A program made the translations under genes and the position numbers. Below, piece by piece: positions 33,051 to 44,800 of a stretch of 64,000 nt of DNA (positions are counted from its first letter, which is position 1; every line of letters starts with the position of its first letter). Source of the stretch: Helicoverpa zea (Eukaryota > Arthropoda > Insecta > Lepidoptera > Noctuidae). The DNA lies in NCBI RefSeq assembly GCF_022581195.2, contig NC_061456.1, positions 8,372,501-8,436,500 of the forward strand, given 5' to 3'. The notes beneath the pieces were generated by a model. That model did not search any database and was not told the origin of the DNA. It worked only from the letters and a program-made list of their open reading frames with translations.

Positions 33051-36000
33051 TTATTTAGGCCGTACCGACCTTCGTCTTTTTAAATAATATATTGACGCCT
33101 CATTTTGAATATCATCATTTGGATCTACATCCTTGGTAGTACTAATTCCATTTAATAATTTATTGGTCCATTTACACCAGTTATATGCAAAAAATCTGCT
33201 AGAAAAATCAAATATATATTCAATTAAATCTTTGGAGTGACGACTGCATACCAGAAATTGAGTGTTGACATTAATATATAATATTGTTTTCATATAATTT
33301 TTTAAATTGTCTATATGACTTCTCTTTCGCAATATGTGGTGCAGAACATCCTGGATTTCAGAAAAACATTTAGTTAAATTTTCACTGGGGTAGCACAAAT
33401 ACTTTTTTCCCTTTTTATATTCACGACACAACAAGTACCTATTTTTATCTGGATCATTAGTAAATAAATTTAAATTACAATTTTTACATTTTTTGAAAAT
33501 TGATTTGGTTTTGCGCAAAATATATCCTGTGATATATTCAATTTGAGCTATTTTCCTAGGATCCTGTTTTTTTAAATCGAAATTTTCTATTATGATATCA
33601 TTGACATCTTCGAAGTCCACTTGGATGATTTCTTTTGCTTCTTTATTATTAGAAAAAATTAATTCATCAAATGAAGCCAGAACAGAACAAAAATCCTCTT
33701 CACAATTTGACCCTGGTGAATAATTGCTGCTCATGTTATTAATTAATAGAGAAGCAAAAGCAGCTTCAAACCCATCACAGGTGGGCGAGTTATTCCTGAC
33801 CCCATGACTTCTTATGCTACCAAAAAAGTTTTCAATGGGATCCTGGTTTAAATGTCTGCACCAAAATGATTTAATTTGATGTTCATTAAATAATTTTTCT
33901 CTCAATAATATCATATTATCAACAGTCTTCACCCAATTTTTGATACTAGGAACAGTGTTAGCACTACCTTTGGATGTGACAAATGTCATGGAATTTAAAA
34001 TAATTTTTGCTTGCATCCAAACATTGTGATGCTGTGATTTCGGTGTCACGTTTCGTAACAAATCTTTTCCTGATCTGTTGTCTGAGTTCTTCATGCTCCC
34101 ATTTAGTGAATCGAATAAATTATCCATAAAGATAATAAAATCTGCAGTATCTTTAGTTTCTTCAGGTAGTATGCCATTCTCTGAAAAGCGAAATCAGACA
34201 AAAATATTAGTTAAGCACAAACTAGAACATAGTTGTAGTAAAACAAATGCTGTTTGCATACTCCATCAGTTCAGGTAGTTAACTAACTAAACAATCTTGA
34301 TAGGACTTTTTACACAAATACATGTTAAACAAATAAACTGCTGCTTAAAATAATCGTCCAATACATTAAATAATTGTTGTTATTCTATTTACAATTATTT
34401 TTAGCTGTACTTTATTTTTAAATTAAAAGTCATACCAAAATTGTTTACCTTTAGTTAACTACCTAAACTACAGATGGAGTATAGTACAAATGATAAAACC
34501 AAATTCGCTTTTTTTAAACAAAAAATAATGTTGTTTTTCAAAACATTACAACAATGAGTGTTAAGAATCTGTTGAATATTTTTTATTAACACAGTGTTTT
34601 ACTGCGAGACAACCTGATGGTAAGCAGCTGTGATAAGCAGTGATGCAATTAGAGATGGATGTTAGTTAGATTCTTATCACCTACACTGTGGTGGCTGCCT
34701 GCAAAGGTGGAACTTTATAGACTTTAGTATAAACTTACCAGCTAAATATCCCATAGTTTTTCCCACAGTTTGGCTGAATAGCTGGGAAGCATATTTCACC
34801 TTCATTTTTGGTATTTTATCTTTATTTACGTGATTTTCTGTGAGGTTTTTAATTATTTTTAAGCCTTTATATGTAGGATTGTTTTCATATAATAACATTA
34901 TGTGCTCCCATTTTGCGATTTTTACTTCACCATCCAAAGTAAATTTTAAGTTTTTGGTCATTAAATTATTTCTCATCCCTTTTAATAAGTGTGGTATGTC
35001 ATATAGAGGAATTATTTTTTTGCCATCAATTTCAAATATTGAATTCCGTGGCTCTTCATTTTTTCTTAAATATTCTCCTCTAGTCTCTTCAATTAAATAA
35101 TTTATGGCACTTGTGTTGGATGTGCCTTGATCACACACTGTGGCTAAAACAGTAAATCCAATTAGATGCAATTGTTTTATAATTTTCTTTATTTGTGCAG
35201 CCAAAATTTCTTTTGGTGTACTGCCTGAGCAGAATGAATAATAAATGGGTTGTTTGTAATTTTTCATCACACCTCTAATCATAAAAACTAAAACATGATC
35301 TGCAATTTTCCGTGTTGATTCACCATTGTGGTTTACAAAACCCAATACTCTATCTTTCTTCGGATTATACTGCATGTGTGGTGAGAGTGCCATCTCATCA
35401 AAAATCAATGTGCACAACTTATCACAATCATTCATTTTGCCAATTTTTTTTTTTAATTGGTTAAATATATTTTCATTAATGCCTGGTTTAAGTGAAGCCC
35501 TGGATACCATTCGGCTTAATGTCACTGGAGATGGTAAAACAAATATTTTGCTTAACCATCTGTAAGCTTTTGGTCCCATTTTATATACACTGAGAGCCAT
35601 AATTTTCTCCTCTTTTGTGAATCTCCTTCCCATTTTTGGTTTTGAGATTTCTCTGAATTGCATAACTGTAAATAGTGCAGCTAAAGTCTTAAACTTCTTT
35701 AAGGCAGTTTGAAACGTGATATTTGAGGACAGTTTTAATGCTTTTTGCAATCTCATTTTATATGAGATATTTTTTGCGTTTAATTTTTTAATCTCTTTTG
35801 CCAAATTTTGTTCATTGCTGTTGTCAACCCATTGTTTGGTAATTTCTGAAAACAAAAGCAAGAGTCAGCTAAATGTGTTTGAAAACAGTAAGTTAACTTA
35901 TGAACCAACATGCACTTGTTTAGTCATGTAGAAAGTCAACGTCGCTCAGATAAGATACAAACTATAGCTACTAAGACTGCTTTTGCTCATAAAAGTGTCT

Positions 36001-39000
36001 ATGCAATGGCACCTAAATTATATAATAAATTACCTTGTGATATTAGAAATAGTAAGAATAGTAATGAATTTAAAAATAAGCTCTTCAAGCTACTAAAAGA
36101 CAAGGTATATTATTCAGTCAAGGATTATTTGAATGACAAATTCTGATGATAATTTATATATTTTTTTAATACTTATGACATTTACATGACTTTATCGACA
36201 CAATTTTTAATTTGACATGAATATACTCATATTTTTTTATATTATTGACATTTCTTAAAATAATTTTGTATGCCTATCGGCGGGACATGGTCTGCACATT
36301 AACCTATTAAAACACCTGTAATCACCCATGTTTCACAAAATGAATAAATGAATTTGAATTTGAACCAACAATGCAGCAAATAAATTAATATAGTGCATAA
36401 CTAGTATTTAATAGTGAAATGCAGAAATAAACCATTCCACATCCATTAGGGCAAGTGAGTTTGTATTCACTCACTCAATCAAAAAATTACCCCTTCTTAC
36501 TAAAACTATCAATATGAAAAGGTATCAATTGGACAGAGTTCAAAGCCAGCTTTGTAGCTAGGTGTTTCCTAAGATTAGCTCTGTTCATTAATTTTGTTCA
36601 TTAAGGAATGAATAAAGGAGATGGCCAAATTTTCAATTAGTAAAAAAACCCAGAATCGACAGCAACGAAATGGGTACCAATGGGTTCATTATGATAGATC
36701 TTTGATGGTGCCAAAAAGTCCAGCCTGAAATCCATGGGGTATAGGAGCTATATCATATTTTCACAAAAATAGGTTATGTTGAATTTATGTTGATACATAA
36801 AAAAACAAGGTATACTAACATTATACAAGCCAATAGTAATATCCCCATAGTTACAGAGTTTGCCTGGTGACTAAAAGGTCTTGAGTTTGACCCCTACCCA
36901 TTGCACTATTGACATGAACCACTCCAGAAACGATTAAGCACCGACCTTATATACTTGGAGAGGTTTTCCAGTTATGTGCAACCTTTATAACTGGCAAAGG
37001 TTAATAAAAAAACTATTATTAGGTGCATCTGCCCAGAAGTCAGTGTTTTTGTAAAAAGTTTTATTTTTGGTTCTTTAGTGACAAGTATAGTTGTCACTAT
37101 CCGCATTAGTGGAAAGTTCTCGTCAATACGAATAATATAAGCCCAAACACGAGGTAGTTTACATATTCAGTCGTCGAGTTCCCTCGATCTTCTCTGGTCT
37201 CCATCATCAAGTCAACTTTAAGCCTCCACTTTTGTACAGTGCTAGTAGACATACACCTGAGTGTCAAGTTTTTACCCTATTTACGCCTACAACTTTCGTA
37301 AGTTGCCCTCGATTTCTCAGGGTTTCCATCATCAGATCCGGACCTGATGACTATGGGAATATCTGGGAAGTATACCTTATCTAACAAAAAAATAATTTTG
37401 CAAATCGTAAACTTCTAACAAACAGCAAACAGTAAAGGTAAACTTTTTCGTGACCTAAATTCTTGATCGAAAAACCATCATAAAAAGAGAACCCCATGGT
37501 TTTTGGGTGATATGACATACTTTTTTTAATCCACACATTATACTGAATCTAATGATGCATGTGAAGTTTCTGTCGACTCTGGGTGTTTTTTTGGCCATCT
37601 CCTTTACATCATCACAAGATTGTAAGTAAAATATGCATGACAATGGTGCAAATGCATATACCAATATGAAATGGCATATAATCTGGTTTTTAATATCAAC
37701 AACAAAGAAATTACACTTACTGATTTTCCTATTAGAGATAGTTTGTTCAGATTCTTGAGGTGGAAGAATATCAGGATTGTTACTTCTAGAGGTAGATGCC
37801 TGAGGTGGAATAACTTCAGCAGGAATAATGTTGTGTCCTTGGTTTGTTAAGTCCATAAGAGGTGGTCTTCTTATAAAGGGTCCTGTAATTTTATAAAATT
37901 GGTTAAAAAGTTGAACTAAAAGATATTTACTTTTATGTATAAATATTTTACAATTGAAAAACTTTTTACCAGGTAAACCAAGTCGAGGTACAGCATCAGC
38001 ACTAAGAAACTTGCTCCTTGTATGGTAATGTGATTCAAAATGCAAATGACATACTCGACGCCGTTTAAAGATTATGTCATTCTCTAAGGCTAGAATGTCA
38101 CCTCCAATGTTGTAAATCCAAGTTCGAAAGCGTTCAGGATCTTTATTAGGATTAGGGAATTTGTGCAGGATTTCCTTTTCCGAACCTGAAAGAAAATATT
38201 AAGTAGGAAGGTATTTTATTATGTTAAGTAATACTAAATTTAAAAATATCTAATATGATAGCCAGATTTAAGTTTAGGTCAGTGGGTCGTCTTAGGGGCG
38301 GAGTGTAGGAGTTGGAGTATACGCTTAGGGGCACTATGAGCAGCAAAGAAAACAAAAAAAAAAGGTTTTAAGACTTTTTTTTCGAAAACTTACCGATTTT
38401 TTTGCCGATTTTCGGTTTGACCTTGTCTGTAGCAACCATTTACGATCTGAGAAGCATGGTCCTACAATGCACTGTTTCCGAGTTATGGGCCATTTATGTT
38501 TTTCTTATTTTATCGAAAACCATTTATATTTCAAATGGGTCCGAGTGCCCACATTCTATTTAAAGAACACTCTAGGCGGCTGGCTGACGCTTCAAGTGAC
38601 CAAAAGGCTGGCTATTACCTTGGACAAAGGATCAGCATGGCGATCCAACGAGGTAATGCTGTCAGCCTCTTGGGCACGCTCCTAGTCGACAGTGATGGGG
38701 ACGATTCTTTTTTATGCCTTTTAGTTTTAGGTTTGATAAAAGAATAGTTTTTAAGTAAATCTAAATATAAAATGTAAATACGAGTTGAATAAAATTTATA
38801 TTTCCAAAATGGTTGCTCTAGCTGTAACGACGACCGACACTTAGAATTTTTATCATGTTGTTTTTTTTTTTCTCAATTTTGCTGGGTTTTTTTTACACGA
38901 TGTCATGACTTTTGAGTACAGCAACAATTTCTTTCCCGAAAACGATCTTATCCGAGCTACCATTTTGGAAATATAAACCATTTTCAAAAATAACAAAAAT

Positions 39001-39447
39001 GAAATGCCCATAACTCGGAAAGGTCAACCCGATACTGCAAAAAAATTGGCAAATTTACGGAAAAAAAAACGTTTTTTTTTCTAAGTCCTTGCTCCATAGC
39101 GCCCCGAGGCTACACAACCAACCTTTAAGCCATAAGAAAATCTTAAGATGTGAGTGCCTAAGACGACCAACTGACCGTAACCGCGGGGGACAGCTGGTGC
39201 AATTTAAACCACATAGCACGGATTAGTTTCCGACCACGTGGAATTTCGTTCTGAAGTAGCTGGTATTGTGAACCATTGGTTTATTAATTAACCTAATAAT
39301 TTGTCAACGGAGCAAAGGTTATGAATTATGTTATTAGGTTATAAAATTTAAACTTTAATACAAAAAAGAGTAGAAGCCAAAAAAGACTACTATATTACAA
39401 AATTTCTTACCACAGTTCGGTACACAACATTTCTTTTCCGATGTCAT
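33051..39447 (-). CDS. THAP9/P-element-type transposase, intact five-exon gene
   Basis: Exons on the minus strand: 39447-39411, 38185-37970, 37882-37721, 35845-34739, 34180-33051. All junctions are GT-AG and all in phase 1; total 883 aa. P-element-type transposases bind DNA through a THAP zinc finger and cut and paste through an RNase H-like domain. The THAP finger is at about 7-80: CCVPNC, then FPNPNKDPERFRTW, VCHLHF and DAVPRLGLP. A Lys-rich coiled-coil-like stretch follows (about 150-175). Catalytic candidates are D288 (IFDEMALSP), D377 (TVCDQGTSN) and E624 (QDPIENFFGSIR). A Cys-rich segment (CKNCNLNLF) lies near the end. No stop or frameshift is seen. It may be an old but intact element or a domesticated copy; terminal repeats were not found. 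Confidence 0.9.
34740..35844 (-). CDS. Transposase exon 4: catalytic core
   Basis: Covers exon 35845-34739: coiled-coil-like Lys-rich start, KMGPKAYRWLSKIFVLPSP helix-turn-helix-like region, then FDEM and CDQG carboxylates and DIPHLLKGMRN, all typical of P-element/THAP9 transposases. Ends in phase 1 before GTAAGT. Confidence 0.9.
35911..36360 (+). mobile_element. 5'-truncated non-LTR retrotransposon (LINE) copy
   Basis: Encodes only the C-terminal tail typical of moth LINE reverse transcriptases: KSVYAMAPKLYNKLPCDIRN, then KLFKLLKD, stop near 36144. The 3' end is a short AATTTGAATTTGAA repeat. A 10-bp duplication TGAACCAACA flanks it at 35901-35910 and 36361-36370. It sits in intron 3 of the transposase gene, in the opposite orientation. 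Confidence 0.85.
36835..37010 (+). repeat. Possible SINE-like repeat
   Basis: GCCTGGTGACTAAAAGGTC followed by GAGTTTGACCCC loosely resembles tRNA-derived SINE promoter boxes, and the stretch ends in an A-rich tail near 37005. Box A is poor and no duplication is seen, so the call is weak. Confidence 0.3.
38277..39176. mobile_element. 900-bp TIR transposon in intron 1 of the transposase gene
   Basis: The left end GGTCAGTGGGTCGTCTTAGG matches the reverse complement of the right end with one mismatch (GGTCAGTTGGTCGTCTTAGG). Secondary inverted similarity lies inside (CCAAAATGG and ATTTCAAATGG tracts). The interior holds a decayed LINE pol-like C-terminus near 38560-38690. A lone copy of one terminus lies at 45564-45580. 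No target duplication is clear. Confidence 0.75.
38560..38692 (+). pseudogene. Decayed LINE pol C-terminal-like fragment
   Basis: About 40 codons read SDQKAGYYLGQRISMAIQRG then NAVSLLGTL, resembling C-terminal tails of lepidopteran LINE polyproteins (from memory). It has no start or upstream domain and lies inside the 900-bp TIR element. Confidence 0.4.
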
Positions 39448-41579
39448 TGTAGAAAATCGAAATCCAAAAATCAATGCCGGTTTGCAAAAAAACAAGGTAC
39501 GGTCGTCAAAGTCCAGGATAGAGCACAGGTAAACAGAATAAAACACAGTCACAAAAGTCCATAAAACAAAGCCAGGTCGTAAGATTGAAAATTCAAAACG
39601 CATAACAAAGGTGAGAAAAACACGATAGTATTGACAAATCGCCAATGACGGGAAAAAAAGCAACATGGACGTATTAGCCACCGGCGACGTTCCATTCTAT
39701 CTCTATTTTCATAAATATGTACTAATATTTTATTTGCATTTAAATTTGCAATGTAACGAGGGATGACGGACGGGGATGATTATATTAGTAAATCTTAAGA
39801 TTGATTTAAATAAAATAAAAAGAACCAAACAGAAATAAGGCAAATACATCAAGAAATAAACAGCTTGGAATTGTTTTAATATGCATGAAAAGAAACGGAT
39901 TCTACACCAATTTCTTACAGTGTTGCTACAAAGTAAAATTGATACTGTTTTTCTTTATTTTATTTTATATTCTTTTTCATTTAATCTAAAAGGTAAGCTT
40001 CAGTACTTAAACATAATCATTATTATTATTTTTTATAAAATTCAATAAAATCAAGTAAGCGACACATACGCCATCTGTTGAGAAGAGAGGAAAGTATTGC
40101 CAGAGTCTTTTTGTCCATAGAAGTTAAGAATGTACTAAGTGAAAAGACCCTGATGACAATGACAGCATTGACAACGCAAATATGTCAATCTGACGTGAAA
40201 CAGCACAGACATCACAAAGAACATGAAGATAAAAAACTTCTTTAGCCCTCAAGAACCGAGCTTGGCAGTAGGCAGTAATGCACATTGTCCATTCATATGG
40301 GAGGTCTCAGCCTCCTCGAAATTGTATCAGTTTACCGGCTTTCATATCCTCGGTTGAAGGTACTGAGAAATTAGTCAGGAATAGAATTGCTCCAACACTG
40401 GCTGATTTTGAGGTAAGCCACTATAATTTCGAACACCTTGGAGTCGAAACCCTCGGGTCGTGAGGTCCGAATGCTCACGCTCTTTTTAAAAACCCTTAAA
40501 AACGGGGGCAGAGATGTATATGGATCTATCGACTAGCAAGGTTCATGAGATTCAGCCTGGTGACAGACGGACAGCTATGTATTAGTTATAATATTCTTAG
40601 TATTATATTTCTTTATGATATTCTTTCATAATACATCTCCTATGCATTCGGCATGATTGTTATAAAGAAAATATTCGTGCCTATTATGAATTTATGAGGG
40701 TTGCGTGGGCGTATAAATAAAAGTCAATATGAAGTATCAATCCATCCTTATATTTAAAGGCGGGCTTATTGAACTATTTAAAGAAACATATTTAAAAAAA
40801 TACAATGTTGTATTGTTACTTATTCTCGTTACTTATGAATTGTATTAAAATCTATTTTAATTATAAGCTTATACTAACCTATATACATAGTCAATTAAAA
40901 TAAACTTACATACACATCTATTTACATAACACTTAAAAAATAATGAAGTCAGAATCATTTTAAATTATCAGTGGTTACAACCTGAAACAGTTGGCCAGAA
41001 CAAAAACTAAAAAAAAGCCTTCCTATTTATCAAACATTAATTGAAAATAAAAATTTGCTATGTGTAATTACGCAAATCGTGCGTAATGCGATTGAAATAT
41101 CTCATCTTTAGGATTTTAAAGTACCAGTCTTAGTATTGGGTATAAATAAAGCATCGTCGCGAACATTGCTCTAAACCCAGTACTAAACCCGGTACTTATA
41201 AGACCACATTTTATAAAATGTGGTTATTATTTTAGAAAATATTACAGAAATACATCATGAAAGTTTGTCAATTTGTCTGTTTTATGTCCATATAAACCTT
41301 TTGAGGAATGAAAATAAACCTGTATGCAAAAAAAATATAAAGATTGAAATTACAAAACATATGTGCTAGCTATGCATGTCAGGCGGAGATAATCCAAATA
41401 ATTGCCTTTTTTATCTGGCTCCTAAGATGAGTTTACTAGGTACTTAATACATGAAACTACTTTAAAACTTATTTGACACATGTTTGTAATACATAAAATA
41501 ATACAGTTTACCTGTCTATGTCAGTATATTGAGAACTCAATACAAGAAAAGGGGCAGAATGCGAAGTACATAATGTAAC
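39448..41579. other. Spacer between transposase and Nopp140
   Basis: Upstream DNA of the transposase and downstream DNA of Nopp140. A fragment near 40500-40590 (ATGAGATTCAGCCTGGTGACA, a common animal repeat in reverse orientation) is the only recognisable element. No gene supported. Confidence 0.45.
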
Positions 41580-41585
41580 TTTATT
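41580..41585 (-). terminator. Polyadenylation signal of Nopp140 (SRP40-end isoform)
   Basis: AATAAA on the minus strand, 132 bases after the stop codon at 41717. Confidence 0.6.
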
Positions 41586-41716
41586 GGAAGATTTAAACAA
41601 AAAAAAATTAATTTAACAAGTTTCGTTTTGACAAACGATCTGGCGATTTGACTACAAAAAAATATTCAACATATTTTTATGCTTTACCATAAGACATGCT
41701 CGGGTGCATAAGCATT

Positions 41717-41872
41717 CTAGTCTTCAAATTTTATGGAGTGGACACCTGTATCAATCGCGCCTCCGCGATAGGAGCCCCTTTTTTTCTTAGTCTTCTCATG
41801 CTTGAACGACTTGCCACGAGTATGTTTCAAGTCTTGATTAGCACGCTCACCCCATGAACCACGTGAACCACT
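41717..41872 (-). CDS. Nopp140: Nopp140 terminal exon, conserved SRP40 end
   Basis: [20 protein letters not shown] and [14 protein letters not shown] end in HSIKFED. This is the 'True' C-terminus conserved from yeast SRP40 to mammals. The acceptor is TATTTATAG in phase 0. Confidence 0.95.
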   Translation of the reverse strand, partial: SGSRGSWGERANQDLKHTRGKSFKHEKTKKKRGSYRGGAIDTGVHSIKFED

Positions 41873-44800
41873 CTATAAATAAAATTTCTAACGTTACTCC
41901 CAGTTGCAGGTTGAAAAGCTGTATGAAGGTTGGTGGATTAAGAAACAAGGTCTTATCAAACTAAGGGAACACTACATAAACTAAGAAGATAATGAAATCA
42001 AATCAAACATATTATTTAACCTCACCTACTTAATCAAATACTATTTTCTTGTTTTGAGTATTCTCCCCTCCCTCAAAACTTTTTCTGTCATTGAAACCTC
42101 CTTTGTTGAATCCTCCCCTGTCTCCACCCCACGAGTGGCGATCTCCGCGGCCTCCACGACCCCCACGTCCTCCACGATCGCCAAATCCACCCCTGCCCCC
42201 TCTGTCGAATCCACCCCTGCCACCGCGACCTCCCCTGTCGAAACCACCTCGACCTCCTCTACCGCCCCGTCCCCCGCGGTCATTGAACCCTCCGCGGCCT
42301 CCTCTATCACCTCCTCCACGGCCTCTGAATCCTCCTCTACCCCTATCATTGAAACCGCGCCCCCGATTAAATCCTCCACGTCCCCCACGTTGGTTCCATC
42401 CGCCAGAAGTGTTGCCTTCAGTTTCCTCTTCATTTTCTTCACCTTCTTGGGTTTCACCCTCCTGATAGAGAGAAGCACTTAATTATAACCAAGACAACCC
42501 TATGTGATGCTGGTGAACATGTTATTCCAGAAAAGTAAATGCCCAAAATGTTATAGTAAGCCACTGGCAATGAAGCCATGGGCGAAAATGTCCAAGTTTG
42601 GCATAATCATAGAGTTGCCTTGGCTTCTCAAACTTTGGGGCATTTACCTTGGCGTCGAATGAGTTATCCTTAAGTCTAGGGTCCACTTCTATAGGTTGCG
42701 ACGCCACTCGGCGGAAGGGAGCTGGCTTATTCACTCCATTATCTTTTTCTTTGGGAGTAGATACACTTACTGTACCCTAAAATGTATTATTGCGTTAGTA
42801 TGTGATTTCACAAAATGTGAACTACAAGAAAGAAAAAAACAAAGAATGATGTTTGCTAGTCCAAACTAATATTATAAATGCGAAAGTAACTCTGTCTGTC
42901 TGTCTGTCTTTTCTTCACGCCTAAACTACTGAACCGATTTGTGTGAAATTTGGTCCAGACATAGTTTGAAACTTGAGAAAGGACATAGGATAGTTTTTAT
43001 TACAAAAAAAAATAAAATTATTCCGGACATATAGCGCCATCTATTGGTCAAATCAAAAATCTGCTGGTAGTCACTATTCCAATCGAACGAAGTTGCGGGC
43101 AAAAGCTAGTACTAAATAAGTATCTGAAGAGTTGGGCTATCAAATACAAAGCATTTAGCATGTAGACTGTTTCAATAATATGCTGCTGATATTACTATTT
43201 CCAGGCAAACATTAAAATCTAGCCTACAATTTTCTGCATAAATCCGAATTAGTAGTTGCTTTTCAGCTGCTGAACCAATTGAGATGTAACTATATCCTAT
43301 TCATATAGCATCTAGGAAAAGACATTGGATTATTGTTATATTTGGATACACAAACTAGAAACCTCAAAATACAAACAAGTGGTGACCTTACATGATAAAT
43401 AGCTTGAGAATATTTAAAGTTTTAACAGCCTTACTTATAAACGTGAATTAAATAATAAGTAATACTTAAGGGCTGTTTAAGAAAATTCTTACTTATAAAC
43501 GTTGCTTAAGCATGCCTTGGCTAACATTTAATCACTACTTAAGGCTTTAAGTAGTGATTAGTTAAAATGTTGCTTAGAAGGTGATTAGAGATTTTTGTAA
43601 GTAAGGGGGTATAAATTTAAACTAAGGTCTCAAATTAGATCAGATTCACCATTTACATCCACATAAAATGATTACATACCTTTACGAAATTGCTGTAGGG
43701 TTTCTTGGCAGGTCCACCTGAATCTCCACCTGATGCTTTCCTCTTCTTGCCTGACGAAAAACCATTTTCTGCTGCCTGGAATTCGTTTAATATTAATATA
43801 TAAATATAAATAATGAAAAGCTCTAATTTCTTTAAACTGTAAAGGTATTGGTAATTACCTGATCATTGGCTTCTTTCTTTGCCACTTTAGCAGGAGGAGC
43901 ATCTTCATCACTATCATCACTGTCATCAGAAGACTCTGCTTTCTTGGCTGCAGCAGGCTTAGGTGTTGCTTTCTGTTTTGGCTCATCATCATCACTTGAA
44001 TCATCCTCTGAAGAAGATGCTTTTTTGACTGGTGCTTTAGTAGGAGTCTTTGCTGGTGTTTTTTGTATTGCTTTTGGTTTTTCATCCTCACTGCTGTCAT
44101 CACTGTCAGAAGAAGAATCTTTCTTGGCAGCAGCCTTAATAGCTGGTTTCACTGGTGTAGGCTGAGGTTTCTGGAGGGCCTTCTGTGGCACTTTTTGATC
44201 CTCATCGCTGTCATCACTATCATCTGAGGATTCTTGTTTTTTAGCTGGTGTTGCTTTAGGTTTAGCAGGAGTTGCTTGGGGTTTTGTTACCTTAGCCTGT
44301 GGTTTAGTGTCTTCATCACTGCTATCATCAGATGAAGAATCTTGCTTTTTAGCAGGTGCTGCCTTAGCAACTAGTTTAGCTGGAGTAGCTTTAGCAGCAG
44401 GTTTAGCTGCCTGTTTCGGTTTTTCATCCTCACTATCATCGCTGTCATCAGAAGATGATTCTTGTTTCTTAGCTGGAGTTGCTTTAACAGGAGTCTTCAC
44501 AGGTTGAGCAGGCTTCTTTGCAGCAGGTTTATCGTCTTCACTGTCATCGCTATCATCGGATGAAGACTCCTGCTTTTTGGCCGGTGCTGCTTTGACTTGG
44601 TTTTTAGGTGCTGGTTTGGCTGCGGGCTTAGGCTTTTCATCTTCGCTACTGTCATCACTATCTGATGAATCAGCCTTTTTTGCAGGTGCTAACTTTGGAG
44701 CAGGAGCTTTAGCTGGCGTCTTCTGTTGAGGTTTAGGCTTCTCATCTTCACTGCTATCATCATCAGAAGATTCTTGCTTCTTAGCAATAGTGGGCTTGGC

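Noticed and set aside
37455..38045. 196-codon minus-strand ORF
   Set aside because: It reads through introns; the real pieces are transposase exons 38185-37970 and 37882-37721.
39355..39681. 108-codon minus-strand ORF starting upstream of the THAP finger
   Set aside because: The upstream part has no domain; the start is more likely ATG at 39447, directly before the CCVPNC zinc ligands, and the part after 39411 is intron.
32880..40080. Shared CGCCATCTG motif on either side of the transposase gene as its transposon ends
   Set aside because: Both copies are in the same orientation and too short; they are not inverted repeats.
42054..42482. Plus-strand Ser- and Pro-rich ORFs of 124-142 codons
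   Set aside because: They are antisense shadows of the Nopp140 RGG exon; the minus-strand frame has proper splice sites and the expected RGG protein.
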